This document shows positions 35,461 through 44,702 of a stretch of DNA of 64,000 bases, piece by piece (positions within the stretch are counted from its first letter, which is position 1; each line of letters starts with the position of its first letter). The stretch is from Ruminococcus sp. (GTDB lineage Bacteria > Bacillota > Clostridia > Oscillospirales > Acutalibacteraceae), in contig JAFQPG010000008.1 in the NCBI GenBank assembly GCA_017411835.1, positions 1-64,000 on the forward strand, written 5' to 3'. The notes under the pieces are model-generated. The model was given only the letters and a program-made list of their open reading frames with translations, did not search any database and was not told the origin of the DNA. Made by a program: the position numbers and the translations under genes.

Positions 35461-36657
35461 ATGCGTCCAAAAAAAGAAGTTGTCGCTATGCTTCTTGCCG
35501 GCGGACAAGGCTCACGTCTTGGTGTGCTTACTAAAAAGCTCGCTAAGCCTGCAGTACCTTTTGGCGGTAAATACAGAATCATCGACTTCCCGCTTTCAAA
35601 CTGCACCAACTCCGGTATTGAAGCAGTCGGTGTGCTGACACAATATCAGCCACTTATCTTAAATGAATATGTCGGCAACGGTCAGCCATGGGATTTAGAC
35701 GGATTACAAAATGGTGTGACCTGCTTACAGCCATACGAATCAAAAGAAGGTTCTGACTGGTATTCAGGTACCGCAAACGCAATTTATCAGAATATTGATT
35801 TCGTTGACAGATATGACCCTGAATATGTTGTTGTATTATCAGGTGACCACATCTATAAAATGAACTACGCTGATATGATTAAATATCACAAGAGAAACAA
35901 TGCCGCTTGTACTATTGCGGTTATTGATGTTCCTCTTGAAGAAGCATCACGCTTTGGTATCTTAAACACCAATCCTGACGGCTCTATATACGAATTCGAC
36001 GAGAAGCCTGAACATCCAAAGAGCACAAACGCTTCTATGGGTATCTATGTCTTCTCTTGGCAAAAGCTTAAAAAGTTCTTAATTGAAGATGAGAAAAACG
36101 AAAACTCCAGCAACGACTTCGGTAAAGACGTGCTCCCTGCTATGCTCAACGCCGGAGAAAAAATGATGGCTTATCCGTTTGAGGGCTATTGGAAAGACGT
36201 TGGTACAATCGACAGTCTGTGGGAAGCTAATATGGACCTTTTAGACCCTAAGGTTACTCTCAGCTTAAAGAATGTTTACTCACGCAACCCGATGATGCCA
36301 CCACACTATGTAGGCGAAAACGCAGAGATTCAAAACTCTATGCTTGCTGACGGATGTAATGTTGACGGTAAGCTCGAGTTTTCCATCCTCTTCCCTGGCG
36401 TTACCATCGGCAAGGGGGCTGTTATTAATTCATCTATCATTATGCCGGGGGCTGTAATTAAAGATGGAGCAAATATTCAGTTCTCTATCATTTCTGAAAA
36501 CACAGTTATCGGTAAAAATGCTCAAATCGGTAAAAACCCATCAGACGTTGAAAATATGGACGACTGGGGTATCACAGTCATCGGCGACGGACTTAACATT
36601 GCAGACAATGTTATTATCGGTCCAAAAGAGATGATTGACCATGATGTGGAGGTGTGA
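35461..36657 (+). CDS. glgC: Glucose-1-phosphate adenylyltransferase, catalytic subunit
   Basis: The 398-residue enzyme makes ADP-glucose, the committed step of glycogen synthesis. The nucleotidyltransferase start has [38 protein letters not shown] with catalytic Arg/Lys intact. GDHIYKMNY follows, and the C-terminus is a left-handed beta helix with hexapeptide turns. It partners GlgD, whose gene starts right behind the stop. CGGAGG precedes ATG. Confidence 0.97.
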   Translation: MRPKKEVVAMLLAGGQGSRLGVLTKKLAKPAVPFGGKYRIIDFPLSNCTNSGIEAVGVLTQYQPLILNEYVGNGQPWDLDGLQNGVTCLQPYESKEGSDWYSGTANAIYQNIDFVDRYDPEYVVVLSGDHIYKMNYADMIKYHKRNNAACTIAVIDVPLEEASRFGILNTNPDGSIYEFDEKPEHPKSTNASMGIYVFSWQKLKKFLIEDEKNENSSNDFGKDVLPAMLNAGEKMMAYPFEGYWKDVGTIDSLWEANMDLLDPKVTLSLKNVYSRNPMMPPHYVGENAEIQNSMLADGCNVDGKLEFSILFPGVTIGKGAVINSSIIMPGAVIKDGANIQFSIISENTVIGKNAQIGKNPSDVENMDDWGITVIGDGLNIADNVIIGPKEMIDHDVEV

Positions 36658-36659
36658 TT

Positions 36660-37772
36660 ATGGGATCTAACAGAATTTTAGGCTTGATTTTCGCCAACAC
36701 ATTTGAAACTAGCAACCCGGAACTTACTGCCAGCCGTACAATGGGTAGTGTGCCATTCGGCGGTAAATACAGACTTATCGACTTCCCGCTTTCAAATATG
36801 AGCAACTCCGGTATCAATAATGTCGGTATCATCACAAAAAGCAATTTCTTGTCTTTAATGGACCACTTAGGTACAGGTAACGCATGGGATTTAGCAAAGC
36901 GCAGAAGCGGTCTTACCATTCTTCCACCATATCACGAGCATGCATTCAACGGCTTGGTTGAAACACTTTACACTTTGCATGGCTTTATCGAGCACGGAAA
37001 CGAAGAATATGTTCTTATCGACCACGCAGGTTGTGTAACAAATTTCAACTACCGCAAGATGCTTGAATTCCACGAGCAAAACGGTGCAGACATCACCTTT
37101 GCATACTCGAAAAAGCTTTCAGGCGAAGAAATTTTTGAAGAAGGAACTGCTTTTGAGCTTGATGAAACGAATCGCGTAACTAAGGTTTTATTGCCTTCTA
37201 TCTGTGATTCTTCAAGCACTTATGTTTCAGGCACTTTCCTTATAAAGAAAGAACTGCTTATGAAAATGGTCAGAGCGCTTGTTGCAGAAAACAAAACGGA
37301 TTTCACAAGAGACCTGCTACAGCCTAATGTTGATAAACTTAAAATATACGGCTTTGAAAACACAAAATACTTTGCTTTGATTTCATCAACAAAAGAGTAC
37401 TACAAAGCAAGTATGGAACTTATGGACCCTGCTATCAGAGCTGATTTGTTCGACCCTAAGCAGCCTATCTACACAAAAGTTCGTGACGATATGCCAAGTA
37501 AATACGGTCTTGAGTCAAGCGTAAAGGGCTCTTTAATTGCTCAAGGCTGTACTATTGACGGAACGGTCGAAAATAGTATAATATCTAAGGGCGTTTCCAT
37601 CGGTAAGGGTGCGCACATTAAAAACTGTATCATTATGCAGGATACCATCATCGGCGAAAATGCAGATTTAAGCCACATCATCATCGACAAAGACGTTACT
37701 GTCGGCGACAACAAAACTATTATTGGCTGTGAATCTTACCCGATGTATATTGCAAAACGCTCGGTTATTTAA
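36660..37772 (+). CDS. glgD: GlgD, regulatory-type ADP-glucose pyrophosphorylase subunit
   Basis: The start at ATG 36660 is 7 bp after GGAGG; the GTG two codons earlier is too close. The 370-residue paralogue of GlgC keeps GGKYRLIDFPLSN and the beta-helix end but lacks the GGQGSRL nucleotide loop (here IFANTFETSNPELTASRT). It should be catalytically weak or inactive, and in Firmicutes GlgD modulates GlgC in a mixed tetramer. Starts immediately after the glgC stop. Confidence 0.93.
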   Translation: MGSNRILGLIFANTFETSNPELTASRTMGSVPFGGKYRLIDFPLSNMSNSGINNVGIITKSNFLSLMDHLGTGNAWDLAKRRSGLTILPPYHEHAFNGLVETLYTLHGFIEHGNEEYVLIDHAGCVTNFNYRKMLEFHEQNGADITFAYSKKLSGEEIFEEGTAFELDETNRVTKVLLPSICDSSSTYVSGTFLIKKELLMKMVRALVAENKTDFTRDLLQPNVDKLKIYGFENTKYFALISSTKEYYKASMELMDPAIRADLFDPKQPIYTKVRDDMPSKYGLESSVKGSLIAQGCTIDGTVENSIISKGVSIGKGAHIKNCIIMQDTIIGENADLSHIIIDKDVTVGDNKTIIGCESYPMYIAKRSVI

Positions 37773-37790
37773 CCCATTGGAGGTAACACT

Positions 37791-39218
37791 ATGAAAATTC
37801 TTTACTGTGCAAGTGAAGCCAACCCTTTTGCAGGTAGCGGCGGACTTGCTGACGTTGCTGGCTCTTTGCCACACACTCTGTGTAGAAAAGGACAGGACTG
37901 TAGAATTGTAATGCCACTTTACGGCACAATCCCACAGGAGCTTAAAAATCAGATGAACTTCATCACAAACTTTACTGTTCCTGTTTCGTGGAGACATCAG
38001 TACTGCGGACTGTTCTGGGCTAGATGGAACGACTGCACATACTACTTTATTGACAACGAATACTACTTTAACAGAAACGCTTTGTATGGCTTCTATGATG
38101 ACGCTGAAAGATTTGCTTTCTTCTCTCGTGCAATCCTTGAGATGCTTCCATACATCGATTTCCACCCGGATATTATCCACACAAACGACTGGCAGACAGC
38201 CTTAGTACCTGTTTACTACTATCTGTTCTATTCAAAGAACCCTTGGTATCACAACATCAAGAGCGTGTTTACTATCCATAATATCCAATATCAGGGCAAG
38301 TACGGCTGGGATGTTAACACAGAGTGCGTTGGTATTCCTGAATCTGAACAGAAGATTTTAGAGATGGACGGCAAGCTCAATATGATGAAAGGTGCTATCC
38401 AGTGCGCAACAAGAGTTACTACAGTTTCTCCTAGCTACGCTGCTGAGATTAAAGACCCATGGTACAGCCACGGTCTGCACCACCCTCTCATCAACAACCA
38501 CTACAAGCTGTGCGGTATCTTAAACGGTATCGACGGCGCTTCCTACGACCCTGCTACCGACTATCAGCTTTACTGCAACTATACAAAAGAAAATATGGGC
38601 GGTAAGGGTGAATGTAAGCGTGCATTACAGGAGCGTTTAAATCTTCCACAGTCGTGGGATACTCCTATGGTTGCTATGATTACTCGTCTTGTATCACACA
38701 AAGGTCTTGATTTGGTAAGAGGCGGTATCGAAGACTTACTTAACACTCAGAAAATGCAGTTTGTTATTTTAGGCTCAGGCGACGAAGAATACGAGCAGTT
38801 CTTCAGAGATTTACAGTGGAACTACCCTGACCGAGTTCGTTTCTGCGAAGGCTTTGTTCCTGAACTTGCAAGAAAGATTTACTCCGGTGCTGACATTTTC
38901 TTAATGCCATCAAAGCAGGAGCCTTGTGGCCTGTCCCAGATGATTGCTCTGCGCTACGGTACTATCCCTGTAGTACGAGAAGTCGGCGGTCTTAAAGACT
39001 CTGTCTTTGATTCTTACGACAACTACGGCAACGGCTTCACCTTTAAAAACTACGATATCGCTGATATGTGCAATGCTGTTAAGCGTGCACTCGCAGGTAT
39101 TTACGACAACGAAGGTTGGCACCAGCTTATGTGGCGTGCGATGATGTCTGACAACAGCTGGGAAAGATCAGCTCAAGACTACATCAATGTGTACGAAGAT
39201 ACAATGAATTGGTTATAA
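37791..39218 (+). CDS. glgA: Glycogen synthase (GT5)
   Basis: The 475-residue enzyme transfers glucose from ADP-glucose to a growing alpha-1,4 chain. The GT5 fold is clear: IHTNDWQTALVPVYYY, VFTIHNIQYQGKYGWD, and CEGFVPELARKIYSGADIFLMPSKQEPCGLSQMIALRYG with the catalytic-domain Glu in EPCGL. The normally conserved KxGG loop reads AGSGGLADV: the lysine that binds ADP-glucose phosphate in other synthases is a glycine here. Last gene of glgBCDA; GGAGG at -9. Confidence 0.95.
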   Translation: MKILYCASEANPFAGSGGLADVAGSLPHTLCRKGQDCRIVMPLYGTIPQELKNQMNFITNFTVPVSWRHQYCGLFWARWNDCTYYFIDNEYYFNRNALYGFYDDAERFAFFSRAILEMLPYIDFHPDIIHTNDWQTALVPVYYYLFYSKNPWYHNIKSVFTIHNIQYQGKYGWDVNTECVGIPESEQKILEMDGKLNMMKGAIQCATRVTTVSPSYAAEIKDPWYSHGLHHPLINNHYKLCGILNGIDGASYDPATDYQLYCNYTKENMGGKGECKRALQERLNLPQSWDTPMVAMITRLVSHKGLDLVRGGIEDLLNTQKMQFVILGSGDEEYEQFFRDLQWNYPDRVRFCEGFVPELARKIYSGADIFLMPSKQEPCGLSQMIALRYGTIPVVREVGGLKDSVFDSYDNYGNGFTFKNYDIADMCNAVKRALAGIYDNEGWHQLMWRAMMSDNSWERSAQDYINVYEDTMNWL

Positions 39219-39297
39219 GAAGTGTAAAGCAACTAATCGTGACATCGCTGTTACGAACCTATTTTTTGCGAGCATTCAATAAAGAAACAATAAAAAT

Positions 39298-39327
39298 AAA
39301 ACGGAGAGGTTTTCCTCTCCGTTTTTG
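39298..39327. terminator. Bidirectional terminator of the glycogen operon and the acetyltransferase
   Basis: The stem AAAACGGAGAGG/CCTCTCCGTTTT has T residues on both strands. It lies between convergent glgA and the acetyltransferase gene. Confidence 0.88.
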
Positions 39328-39333
39328 TTTACT

Positions 39334-39945
39334 TTAGTAGTCTTCGATATCAAATTTTTTATCTTTGAAATAATAGTCACGGTCTTGTTCTGTTATCTCA
39401 CGCAAAACCTTACATGGATTTCCGACAGCTACTGTATTTTTAGGTATATCTTTTGTTACGACACTACCTGAACCTATAACGCAGTTGTCTCCAATAGTAA
39501 CTCCCGGATTTATAACAACATTAGCTCCCAACCATACGTTGTCCCCTATCGTTACAGGGAAAGCGTACTCGTAGTATGCTTTGGTGCGGGATAGCGGGTG
39601 AATCGGATGACCTGCTGTGGTTATGCAGACATTAGGACCAAACATGGCGTTTTTGCCAACTGTGACCTTGGCGCAGTCGAGTACAATCAAATTATAGTTT
39701 GAGTAAAAGTTATCGCCGATAGTGATGTTGTAACCGTAATCGCATCTAAACGGCGGCTCAACATAAAAATTCTCGGTAGTACTACCAAGCAACTCCCTTA
39801 AGTATTCATCACGCTTTTTGACATCAAGCGGTTCGCAGGTGTTTATCTTGTGGCACAGCACCTTTGCGCGCTGTCTTTCCTCAAACAATCCGTCTTCGTT
39901 AGATTTATATGGCAGACCATGCAACATTCTGTCTTTTTGACTCAT
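39334..39945 (-). CDS. Sugar O-acetyltransferase, maltose acetyltransferase family
   Basis: The start is at ATG 39945; the GTG-led three extra residues overlap the GAGGTG ribosome binding site. The 203-residue left-handed beta-helix protein has the Mac helical N-terminus (DRMLHGLPYKSNEDGLFEERQRAKVLCHKINTC). Hexapeptide repeats, TTAGHPIHPLSRTKAYYEYAFPVTIGDNVWLGANVVINPGVTIGDN with the active-site His, and a GNPCKVLR end complete it. It acetylates maltose, glucose or similar sugars using acetyl-CoA, often as detoxification. Convergent with glgA. Confidence 0.9.
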   Translation of the reverse strand: MSQKDRMLHGLPYKSNEDGLFEERQRAKVLCHKINTCEPLDVKKRDEYLRELLGSTTENFYVEPPFRCDYGYNITIGDNFYSNYNLIVLDCAKVTVGKNAMFGPNVCITTAGHPIHPLSRTKAYYEYAFPVTIGDNVWLGANVVINPGVTIGDNCVIGSGSVVTKDIPKNTVAVGNPCKVLREITEQDRDYYFKDKKFDIEDY

Positions 39946-40013
39946 AAAAATCACCTCACAAGGCTCATTTTAGCACACTATTTGAGCATATTCAATACCA
40001 CAAAAACACCTAT

Positions 40014-40041
40014 TGATTTTGACTTTTCATTATGCTATAAT
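40014..40041 (+). promoter_or_regulatory. Promoter of SRP RNA and dnaX
   Basis: TTGATT (40014-40019), 16 bp, TATAAT (40036-40041). The predicted start near 40048 gives a 20-base leader before the SRP RNA stem. That leader contains GCAAGCC (40052-40058), complementary to GGCTTGC (40220-40226) beyond the RNA. Confidence 0.6.
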
Positions 40042-40070
40042 TGAGTGTAACGCAAGCCGCATTTATTTTT

Positions 40071-40198
40071 TGTATAAATAAGCGAGCGACAGGCCCTGTA
40101 CGAGCATGAGCTGTGAACCATGTCAGGCGGGGAACCGAGCAGCATTAAGCAGATTTTGTGTTGCGATGCAGTAAGTCTGTCGTTCACTTATTTATACA
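40071..40198 (+). ncRNA. ffs: Signal recognition particle RNA
   Basis: It carries the hallmark core: a tetraloop-helix region with GTCAGG, GGGGAACC and AGCAGC (40121-40144 region), which binds Ffh and stimulates membrane targeting. The ends pair over a long helix: 40072-40093 with 40173-40197 in imperfect register (GTATAAATAAG with CTTATTTATAC). It is a short, bacterial-type RNA without an Alu domain and lies just before dnaX, a common arrangement in Firmicutes. Outer complementary segments suggest a processed precursor. Confidence 0.92.
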
Positions 40199-40200
40199 GT

Positions 40201-40234
40201 CAGCCAAACCTTTGGCTGGGGCTTGCTTTTTTGT
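40201..40234 (+). terminator. Terminator/attenuator between SRP RNA and dnaX
   Basis: The stem CAGCCAA/TTGGCTG (40201-40218) is followed by GGGCTTGC and six T residues. Probably partial, letting some transcription reach dnaX, whose ribosome binding site follows directly. Confidence 0.6.
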
Positions 40235-40247
40235 TAGGAGTGAGATT

Positions 40248-42071
40248 ATGTATCAGGTATTATATCGAAAGTACAGACCGTTAACTTTTGAAGATGTCGT
40301 TGGACAGCCACAGGTAACAGTCACTTTGAAAAATGAATTAAAATCCGGCAGGATTAACCACGCATACCTGTTTACAGGCTCTCGTGGTACGGGTAAAACC
40401 ACCTGCGCAAAGATTCTTTCAAAAGCGGTTAACTGCTTAAATCTTACCGACTCTAATCCTTGTGGCGAATGTGAAAATTGTAAGGGTATCAGTTCGGGTG
40501 AGATTTTAGATGTTGTTGAAATGGACGCGGCTTCTAACCGTAAAATCGACGACATAAGAAGCATCATCGACGAGGTTGCTTTTACTCCTGCAAAAGCAAA
40601 GTATCGTGTCTACATCATCGACGAGGTTCATATGCTCACGACTGAAGCGTTCAACGCTTTGCTTAAAACGCTCGAAGAACCTCCAAAGCACGTTATCTTT
40701 ATTCTTGCGACTACCGAAGTCCACAAGCTTCCTGCAACTATCACATCACGTTGTCAGCGCTTTGACTTCCATAGAATTGCTCCGAAAGATATCGCTTTCA
40801 GACTGCAGACTATCGCAAAATGTGAAAACATCGCGCTGACTGACGAAGCCGCTTTGCTTATTTCTGTTATTGCTGACGGCGCTGTGCGTGATGCGATTTC
40901 TCTTCTTGATAGATGTATCGGTATTGCAGACGGTGAAATCACCGCTGATGTTGTCAGAAACGCCGCAGGTCTTGCGAGCAAAAGCTACCTGTTTGAGCTT
41001 TGCACCTGCACTATTAATAAAAACCCTGCAAAAGCTCTGTCAATTATCGACAAGCTTTACGGCGAATCTAAGGATATAGTAAGATTGTGCGACGAGCTTA
41101 TTTCACATTTCAGGGCATTGATGCTGATTAAGACTGTCAAAAACGCGAGAGAAATGCTCGCTTTTGCTGACAGAGAGTTTGAAGCAGCCCAGTCGCAATG
41201 TGATTATCTCACACTTGCAGAAATCGTTTACTCTATGGACGTGCTTTCACGCGCTTTTGAGCGTATGGGTAAAGGCACTAACAACCGCACCGAGCTTGAG
41301 ATGGCTATCGTAAAATTATGCTCTCCTGAGCTTGATGCAACCACCGAAGCGCTTACAACAAGAATTACCGCTTTGGAAAAGGCTGTTAAAATGCTCAGCG
41401 TAAATGGCATTGCTCCTTCCCCTACTCTTGAGGTTACTACCCCTATAGAGGAAGCTAAAGAAATCAATGAGCAAAAAGCTCAAAAAACTGTAGAAACTAT
41501 CGAAGAACCTACAATAGCTGAGAAAAATAAAAAGACAGAAGAACCTGAGCTTGACATCACAGAACCTGTAAAAGAAGATGCTCCTACTATTAAAGAAGCA
41601 CCAACTTCTACAGACAATCAGCAAGTTTCAATCGCACAGGACACACCTGCTCAAAATATACCTGCTCAAGACTCCCCTGCCAACGCTACACAAAAGCAGG
41701 AAGTTTCAAAGCCTAAAGCTCCTGTTAATCTCGACGATGTTTATAATAATGCTCAACCATTCTTAGAATGGCCTGAGGTTATCAATAACTTAAAGAGATA
41801 TTCCCGCGCTATATCAGCAGCGTTTGAAGGCTCTAACGCTTATGTAAGCGGTGATTATCTTTTGATTGAAACCGACCAGGATATTGCATTCCAGTTGCTT
41901 AAAAAATCTGCCCAGCGCGACAACATCCGCAAGGCAGTTTCTGAAGTAACCGGAAGAACCTACAAGCTTGGTCCGTATAAAAAGCCTGAAACTCAAGAGA
42001 AAAAAGACGATGTACTCGAACAGTTTATATCAAACTTAAAAGAGTCAGGCATCAATGTAACTGAAGAATAA
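40248..42071 (+). CDS. dnaX: DNA polymerase III gamma/tau subunit
   Basis: The start at 40248 follows TTAGGAGTGAG; the longer frame at 40158 runs through the SRP RNA. The 607-residue clamp-loader ATPase has Walker A GSRGTGKTT (44-52), four zinc cysteines (63, 72, 75, 78), DEVHM and the SRC sensor. The region 375-510 is Glu/Thr/Pro/Ala-rich and disordered, then a folded tail (about 515-590) that would bind the polymerase. No classic A-run frameshift site was noted. It is followed by ybaB-recR. Confidence 0.96.
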   Translation: MYQVLYRKYRPLTFEDVVGQPQVTVTLKNELKSGRINHAYLFTGSRGTGKTTCAKILSKAVNCLNLTDSNPCGECENCKGISSGEILDVVEMDAASNRKIDDIRSIIDEVAFTPAKAKYRVYIIDEVHMLTTEAFNALLKTLEEPPKHVIFILATTEVHKLPATITSRCQRFDFHRIAPKDIAFRLQTIAKCENIALTDEAALLISVIADGAVRDAISLLDRCIGIADGEITADVVRNAAGLASKSYLFELCTCTINKNPAKALSIIDKLYGESKDIVRLCDELISHFRALMLIKTVKNAREMLAFADREFEAAQSQCDYLTLAEIVYSMDVLSRAFERMGKGTNNRTELEMAIVKLCSPELDATTEALTTRITALEKAVKMLSVNGIAPSPTLEVTTPIEEAKEINEQKAQKTVETIEEPTIAEKNKKTEEPELDITEPVKEDAPTIKEAPTSTDNQQVSIAQDTPAQNIPAQDSPANATQKQEVSKPKAPVNLDDVYNNAQPFLEWPEVINNLKRYSRAISAAFEGSNAYVSGDYLLIETDQDIAFQLLKKSAQRDNIRKAVSEVTGRTYKLGPYKKPETQEKKDDVLEQFISNLKESGINVTEE

Positions 42072-42086
42072 GAAAGGACGATATAT

Positions 42087-42452
42087 ATGAAAGCAAGATT
42101 ACCAAAAGGCTACGGCGGCGGTGGAGCAGGAAATTTCCAGCAAATCGCTCGTCAGGCTCAGAAAATGCAGGAGGATATGGCTACTGCAACTGAAGAATTA
42201 AACAACAAAGAATATTCTGCTACCGCAGGCGGCAATGCTGTTAAAGTAACTGTTACAGGCGAAATGATAGTTAAGTCTATCGAAATCGAGCCTGAGGTTG
42301 TAGACCCTGATGATGTAGAAATGCTCTCTGACCTTGTTATGGCTGCTGTAAACGAAGCGTTACGCAGTGCCGCTAAAGACAGAGACGACACTATGGAAAG
42401 TATTTCAGGCGGACTTAATTTAGGCGCTATGGGTATGGGTGGTTTGTTCTGA
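42087..42452 (+). CDS. YbaB/EbfC nucleoid-associated protein
   Basis: The 121-residue protein is of the YbaB/EbfC type, which binds DNA as a homodimer. It has a glycine-rich N-terminus ([26 protein letters not shown]), a central helix, the [30 protein letters not shown] beta core and a Gly/Met-rich C-terminal tail. It sits between dnaX and recR as in most bacteria; its ATG is 15 bp after the dnaX stop. Confidence 0.94.
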   Translation: MKARLPKGYGGGGAGNFQQIARQAQKMQEDMATATEELNNKEYSATAGGNAVKVTVTGEMIVKSIEIEPEVVDPDDVEMLSDLVMAAVNEALRSAAKDRDDTMESISGGLNLGAMGMGGLF

Positions 42453-43054
42453 TGGCAAACTATAACGTAGCCCCTTTATCTAAGCTTATTGAGCAATTTG
42501 AGCGTTTGCCGGGCATCGGCTCAAAAACTGCTCAGCGACTTGCTTACTTTGTATTAAATATGCCAAAGGAGCAGGCAACTGAATTTTCAAATGCAATTAT
42601 TGATGCTCACGAAAAAATTCGCTACTGCAACGTTTGTTGCAATTTTTCTGATCAGGAGCTGTGTCCTGTATGCAGAAGCCACAATCGTGACACCTCTGTC
42701 ATCTGCGTAGTTGAGACTCCGCGCGATGCGATTGCGCTTGAAAACACCCACGAATACGCCGGCGTATATCACGTGCTCCATGGTGCTATCTCGCCTTTAA
42801 ACGGCGTTGGACCTGACCAGTTGTGTATCAAACAGCTTTTATCAAGGCTGTCTGACGATACAGTAAAAGAGGTTATTATGGCAACTAACCCGACCGTAGA
42901 GGGCGAGGCAACTGCTATGTATTTAAGCAGACTTTTAAAACCAATGGGTATAAAAGTCACACGCCTTGCATACGGTATTCCTGTGGGTGGCGACCTTGAA
43001 TATGCAGACGAAGTAACACTAGCCAGAGCCTTAGAAGGCAGGAATGAACTATAA
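42452..43054 (+). CDS. recR: Recombination protein RecR
   Basis: The 200-residue recombination mediator acts with RecF and RecO to load RecA on single-stranded gaps. It has the helix-hairpin-helix [19 protein letters not shown], four zinc cysteines ([16 protein letters not shown]), and a Toprim domain with [14 protein letters not shown] and a [16 protein letters not shown] region. It starts one base into the ybaB stop. Confidence 0.96.
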   Translation: MANYNVAPLSKLIEQFERLPGIGSKTAQRLAYFVLNMPKEQATEFSNAIIDAHEKIRYCNVCCNFSDQELCPVCRSHNRDTSVICVVETPRDAIALENTHEYAGVYHVLHGAISPLNGVGPDQLCIKQLLSRLSDDTVKEVIMATNPTVEGEATAMYLSRLLKPMGIKVTRLAYGIPVGGDLEYADEVTLARALEGRNEL

Positions 43055-43518
43055 TGAAAGAAAGCGTAAAAATCATCGCACAAAACAAAAAAGCTTTCCA
43101 CGACTATTTTGTCGAAGAAAAGTATGAAGCCGGTATTGAGCTGTGTGGTACTGAGGTCAAGTCTTTGCGTCAAGGCAGAGTAAACCTCAAAGACTGCTGG
43201 TGCAATATTGTAGGCGGAGAAATTTTTGTGAACGCGATGCACATAAGCCCGTATGAACGCGGTAATATATTTAACAGAGATCCGCTTAGAGTACGCAAAC
43301 TTTTGATGCACAAAAGAGAAATCAACAAGCTGTTTGGTCTTATCAAGCAAGACGGATATTCGCTTATCCCTCTCTCTCTTTATTTTAAAGGGAGCAGAGT
43401 CAAGGTTGAGCTTGGACTGTGCAAAGGTAAAAAGCTGTACGACAAGCGTGACGATATGGCTAAAAAAGCCGCTAAGCGCGACATTGAACGCGCGATGAAA
43501 GAACGCTCGAGAATGTAA
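43054..43518 (+). CDS. smpB: SsrA-binding protein SmpB
   Basis: The 154-residue protein brings tmRNA to stalled ribosomes. The OB-fold core is complete: [37 protein letters not shown] and [50 protein letters not shown]. The disordered C-terminal tail is basic and reaches into the empty mRNA channel. It overlaps recR by one base. The tmRNA gene lies 630 bp downstream with one membrane-protein gene between. Confidence 0.97.
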   Translation: MKESVKIIAQNKKAFHDYFVEEKYEAGIELCGTEVKSLRQGRVNLKDCWCNIVGGEIFVNAMHISPYERGNIFNRDPLRVRKLLMHKREINKLFGLIKQDGYSLIPLSLYFKGSRVKVELGLCKGKKLYDKRDDMAKKAAKRDIERAMKERSRM

Positions 43519-43567
43519 ACAAATCTTTATTTGCAATGGTACTATTTGCAACTTTGAGGAAACAACT

Positions 43568-44026
43568 ATGAATGTTGATAAATTTCTTGATATTCTAAAC
43601 TATATTTTCTGTACTATTCTCGTTGTATCAATTTTTCTCATTTGGATTCCTATTAACGATGGTGGTACTTTGGGATTGATTACCGCGTGTATTCAGGTTT
43701 TTGTTGTCTTTTATTTACATAATGCTTTAAACTCTAAAAAAACATACTATTTTTTCACATCACTATTAGCTGTATCAAACATAGTGAATTGTGTTATTTA
43801 TTACATATACACAAAGAGTTCTATGGAGGGTGTTGACAGTACTACAACAATAGGCAATCTATTCGATTCCTTTATTGTTTCACTAATTCCTGCTTTGCTC
43901 GAATTAATTTTTGTAGGTATCCTGATTATAACCGCTATAGTAATTATCGAGTGTACCGTTTCTATGATTTTAAAGAATAGATATTTTAAAAAAGCACAAA
44001 CATCTGCTGAATGTACCGATATATAG
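43568..44026 (+). CDS. Four-helix membrane protein of unknown function
   Basis: The 152-residue protein has hydrophobic helices at about 8-28, 32-50, 58-77 and 100-132 and polar ends. No conserved motif or charged membrane residue points to a transport role. It stands between smpB and ssrA, 50 bp after smpB. TTTGAGGAAAC supplies the ribosome binding site. No relation to trans-translation can be shown. Confidence 0.6.
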   Translation: MNVDKFLDILNYIFCTILVVSIFLIWIPINDGGTLGLITACIQVFVVFYLHNALNSKKTYYFFTSLLAVSNIVNCVIYYIYTKSSMEGVDSTTTIGNLFDSFIVSLIPALLELIFVGILIITAIVIIECTVSMILKNRYFKKAQTSAECTDI

Positions 44027-44043
44027 CTGGATACATTTTTCGA

Positions 44044-44071
44044 TTGTAAATTCCTTTTAATTTGATATAAT
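44044..44071 (+). promoter_or_regulatory. Promoter of tmRNA
   Basis: TTGTAA (44044-44049), 16 bp, TATAAT (44066-44071). The mature RNA starts about 70 bases on, consistent with RNase P trimming. Confidence 0.5.
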
Positions 44072-44144
44072 AGTAGTGAATTGTGAGTGTTAGTGGATTA
44101 AATATACTTTTTCACTTTTCACTATTACCTTTTACTTCAAATAC

Positions 44145-44491
44145 GGGGATGTAAAGGTTTCGACGGGGATTGCAAACTCTGGTAAGCGAGTAGTGGTGAG
44201 GCACCACTTTAAAAGCTTCAACTTTTAAAAATAAACAACAACAATAAAGTTGCTTTAGCTGCTTAATGCAGCTCGTTCTCCCATTGAGCACCACGGCTTT
44301 GGGTAGAGCGTCGACTAGTGGTTACTGTGAACGATTGAGTGCCTAGACTTTCGTCACACACTATAGGCTACCAAACCACAAAGCCTGTTATTGGGCGTTT
44401 TGGCAAGGGAATTTCAGTACAATAACTGCACTCGGAGAAAGCCTCGGCGCGCGGTTTTCGGACAGGAGTTCGATTCTCCTCATCTCCACCA
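44145..44491 (+). ncRNA. ssrA: tmRNA
   Basis: The 347-nt RNA starts GGGGATGTAAAGGTTTCGACG, the typical tmRNA 5' end, and ends with a T-arm, CATCTCCACCA acceptor. The two ends pair (GGGGATG with CATCTCC). The mRNA-like part encodes a tag ending NNNNKVALAA followed by TAA (stop at about 44265); the resume codon upstream is uncertain because the usual GCN is not obvious in that frame. It rescues stalled ribosomes with SmpB, encoded nearby. Confidence 0.96.
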
Positions 44492-44546
44492 AATAAGACC
44501 GATCATTTTGATACGATAAGTATCCGAATGGTCGGTCTTATTCTTT
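44492..44546 (+). terminator. Terminator of tmRNA
   Basis: A 16-bp near-perfect stem, AATAAGACCGATCATT with AATGGTCGGTCTTATT, a 22-base loop and a T-rich tail. Confidence 0.85.
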
Positions 44547-44646
44547 TGCAATTTTTATGAACCCATGATATAATCAATTCAACAAACTTGAATTTGACAG
44601 TCAATTTTTACTCTACCGATGGTTGATTTCTCCTCACTCAACCATC
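44546..44646 (+). promoter_or_regulatory. Promoter and leader hairpin of the XRE gene
   Basis: TTGCAA (44546-44551), 17 bp, TATAAT (44569-44574). The 120-base leader contains a 9-bp stem (44618-44626/44638-44646). Its loop (44627-44637) reads TTTCTCCTCAC, complementary to the AGGAG ribosome binding site at about 44693. A regulatory pseudoknot is possible but unproven. Confidence 0.45.
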
Positions 44647-44702
44647 AGTTCGTGCTCTTTGTTCCCCTAATTGTCTATACTGAAATCGAAAGGAGGTAAC
44701 CT

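Noticed and set aside
35048-35609. Long minus-strand frames opposite the glgB tail and glgC start
   Set aside because: They mirror the low-complexity Lys/Ala-rich tail and the glgC coding strand, and have no ribosome binding site.
40158-40247. Upstream extension of dnaX
   Set aside because: It overlaps the SRP RNA and its terminator; ATG 40248 has a good ribosome binding site.
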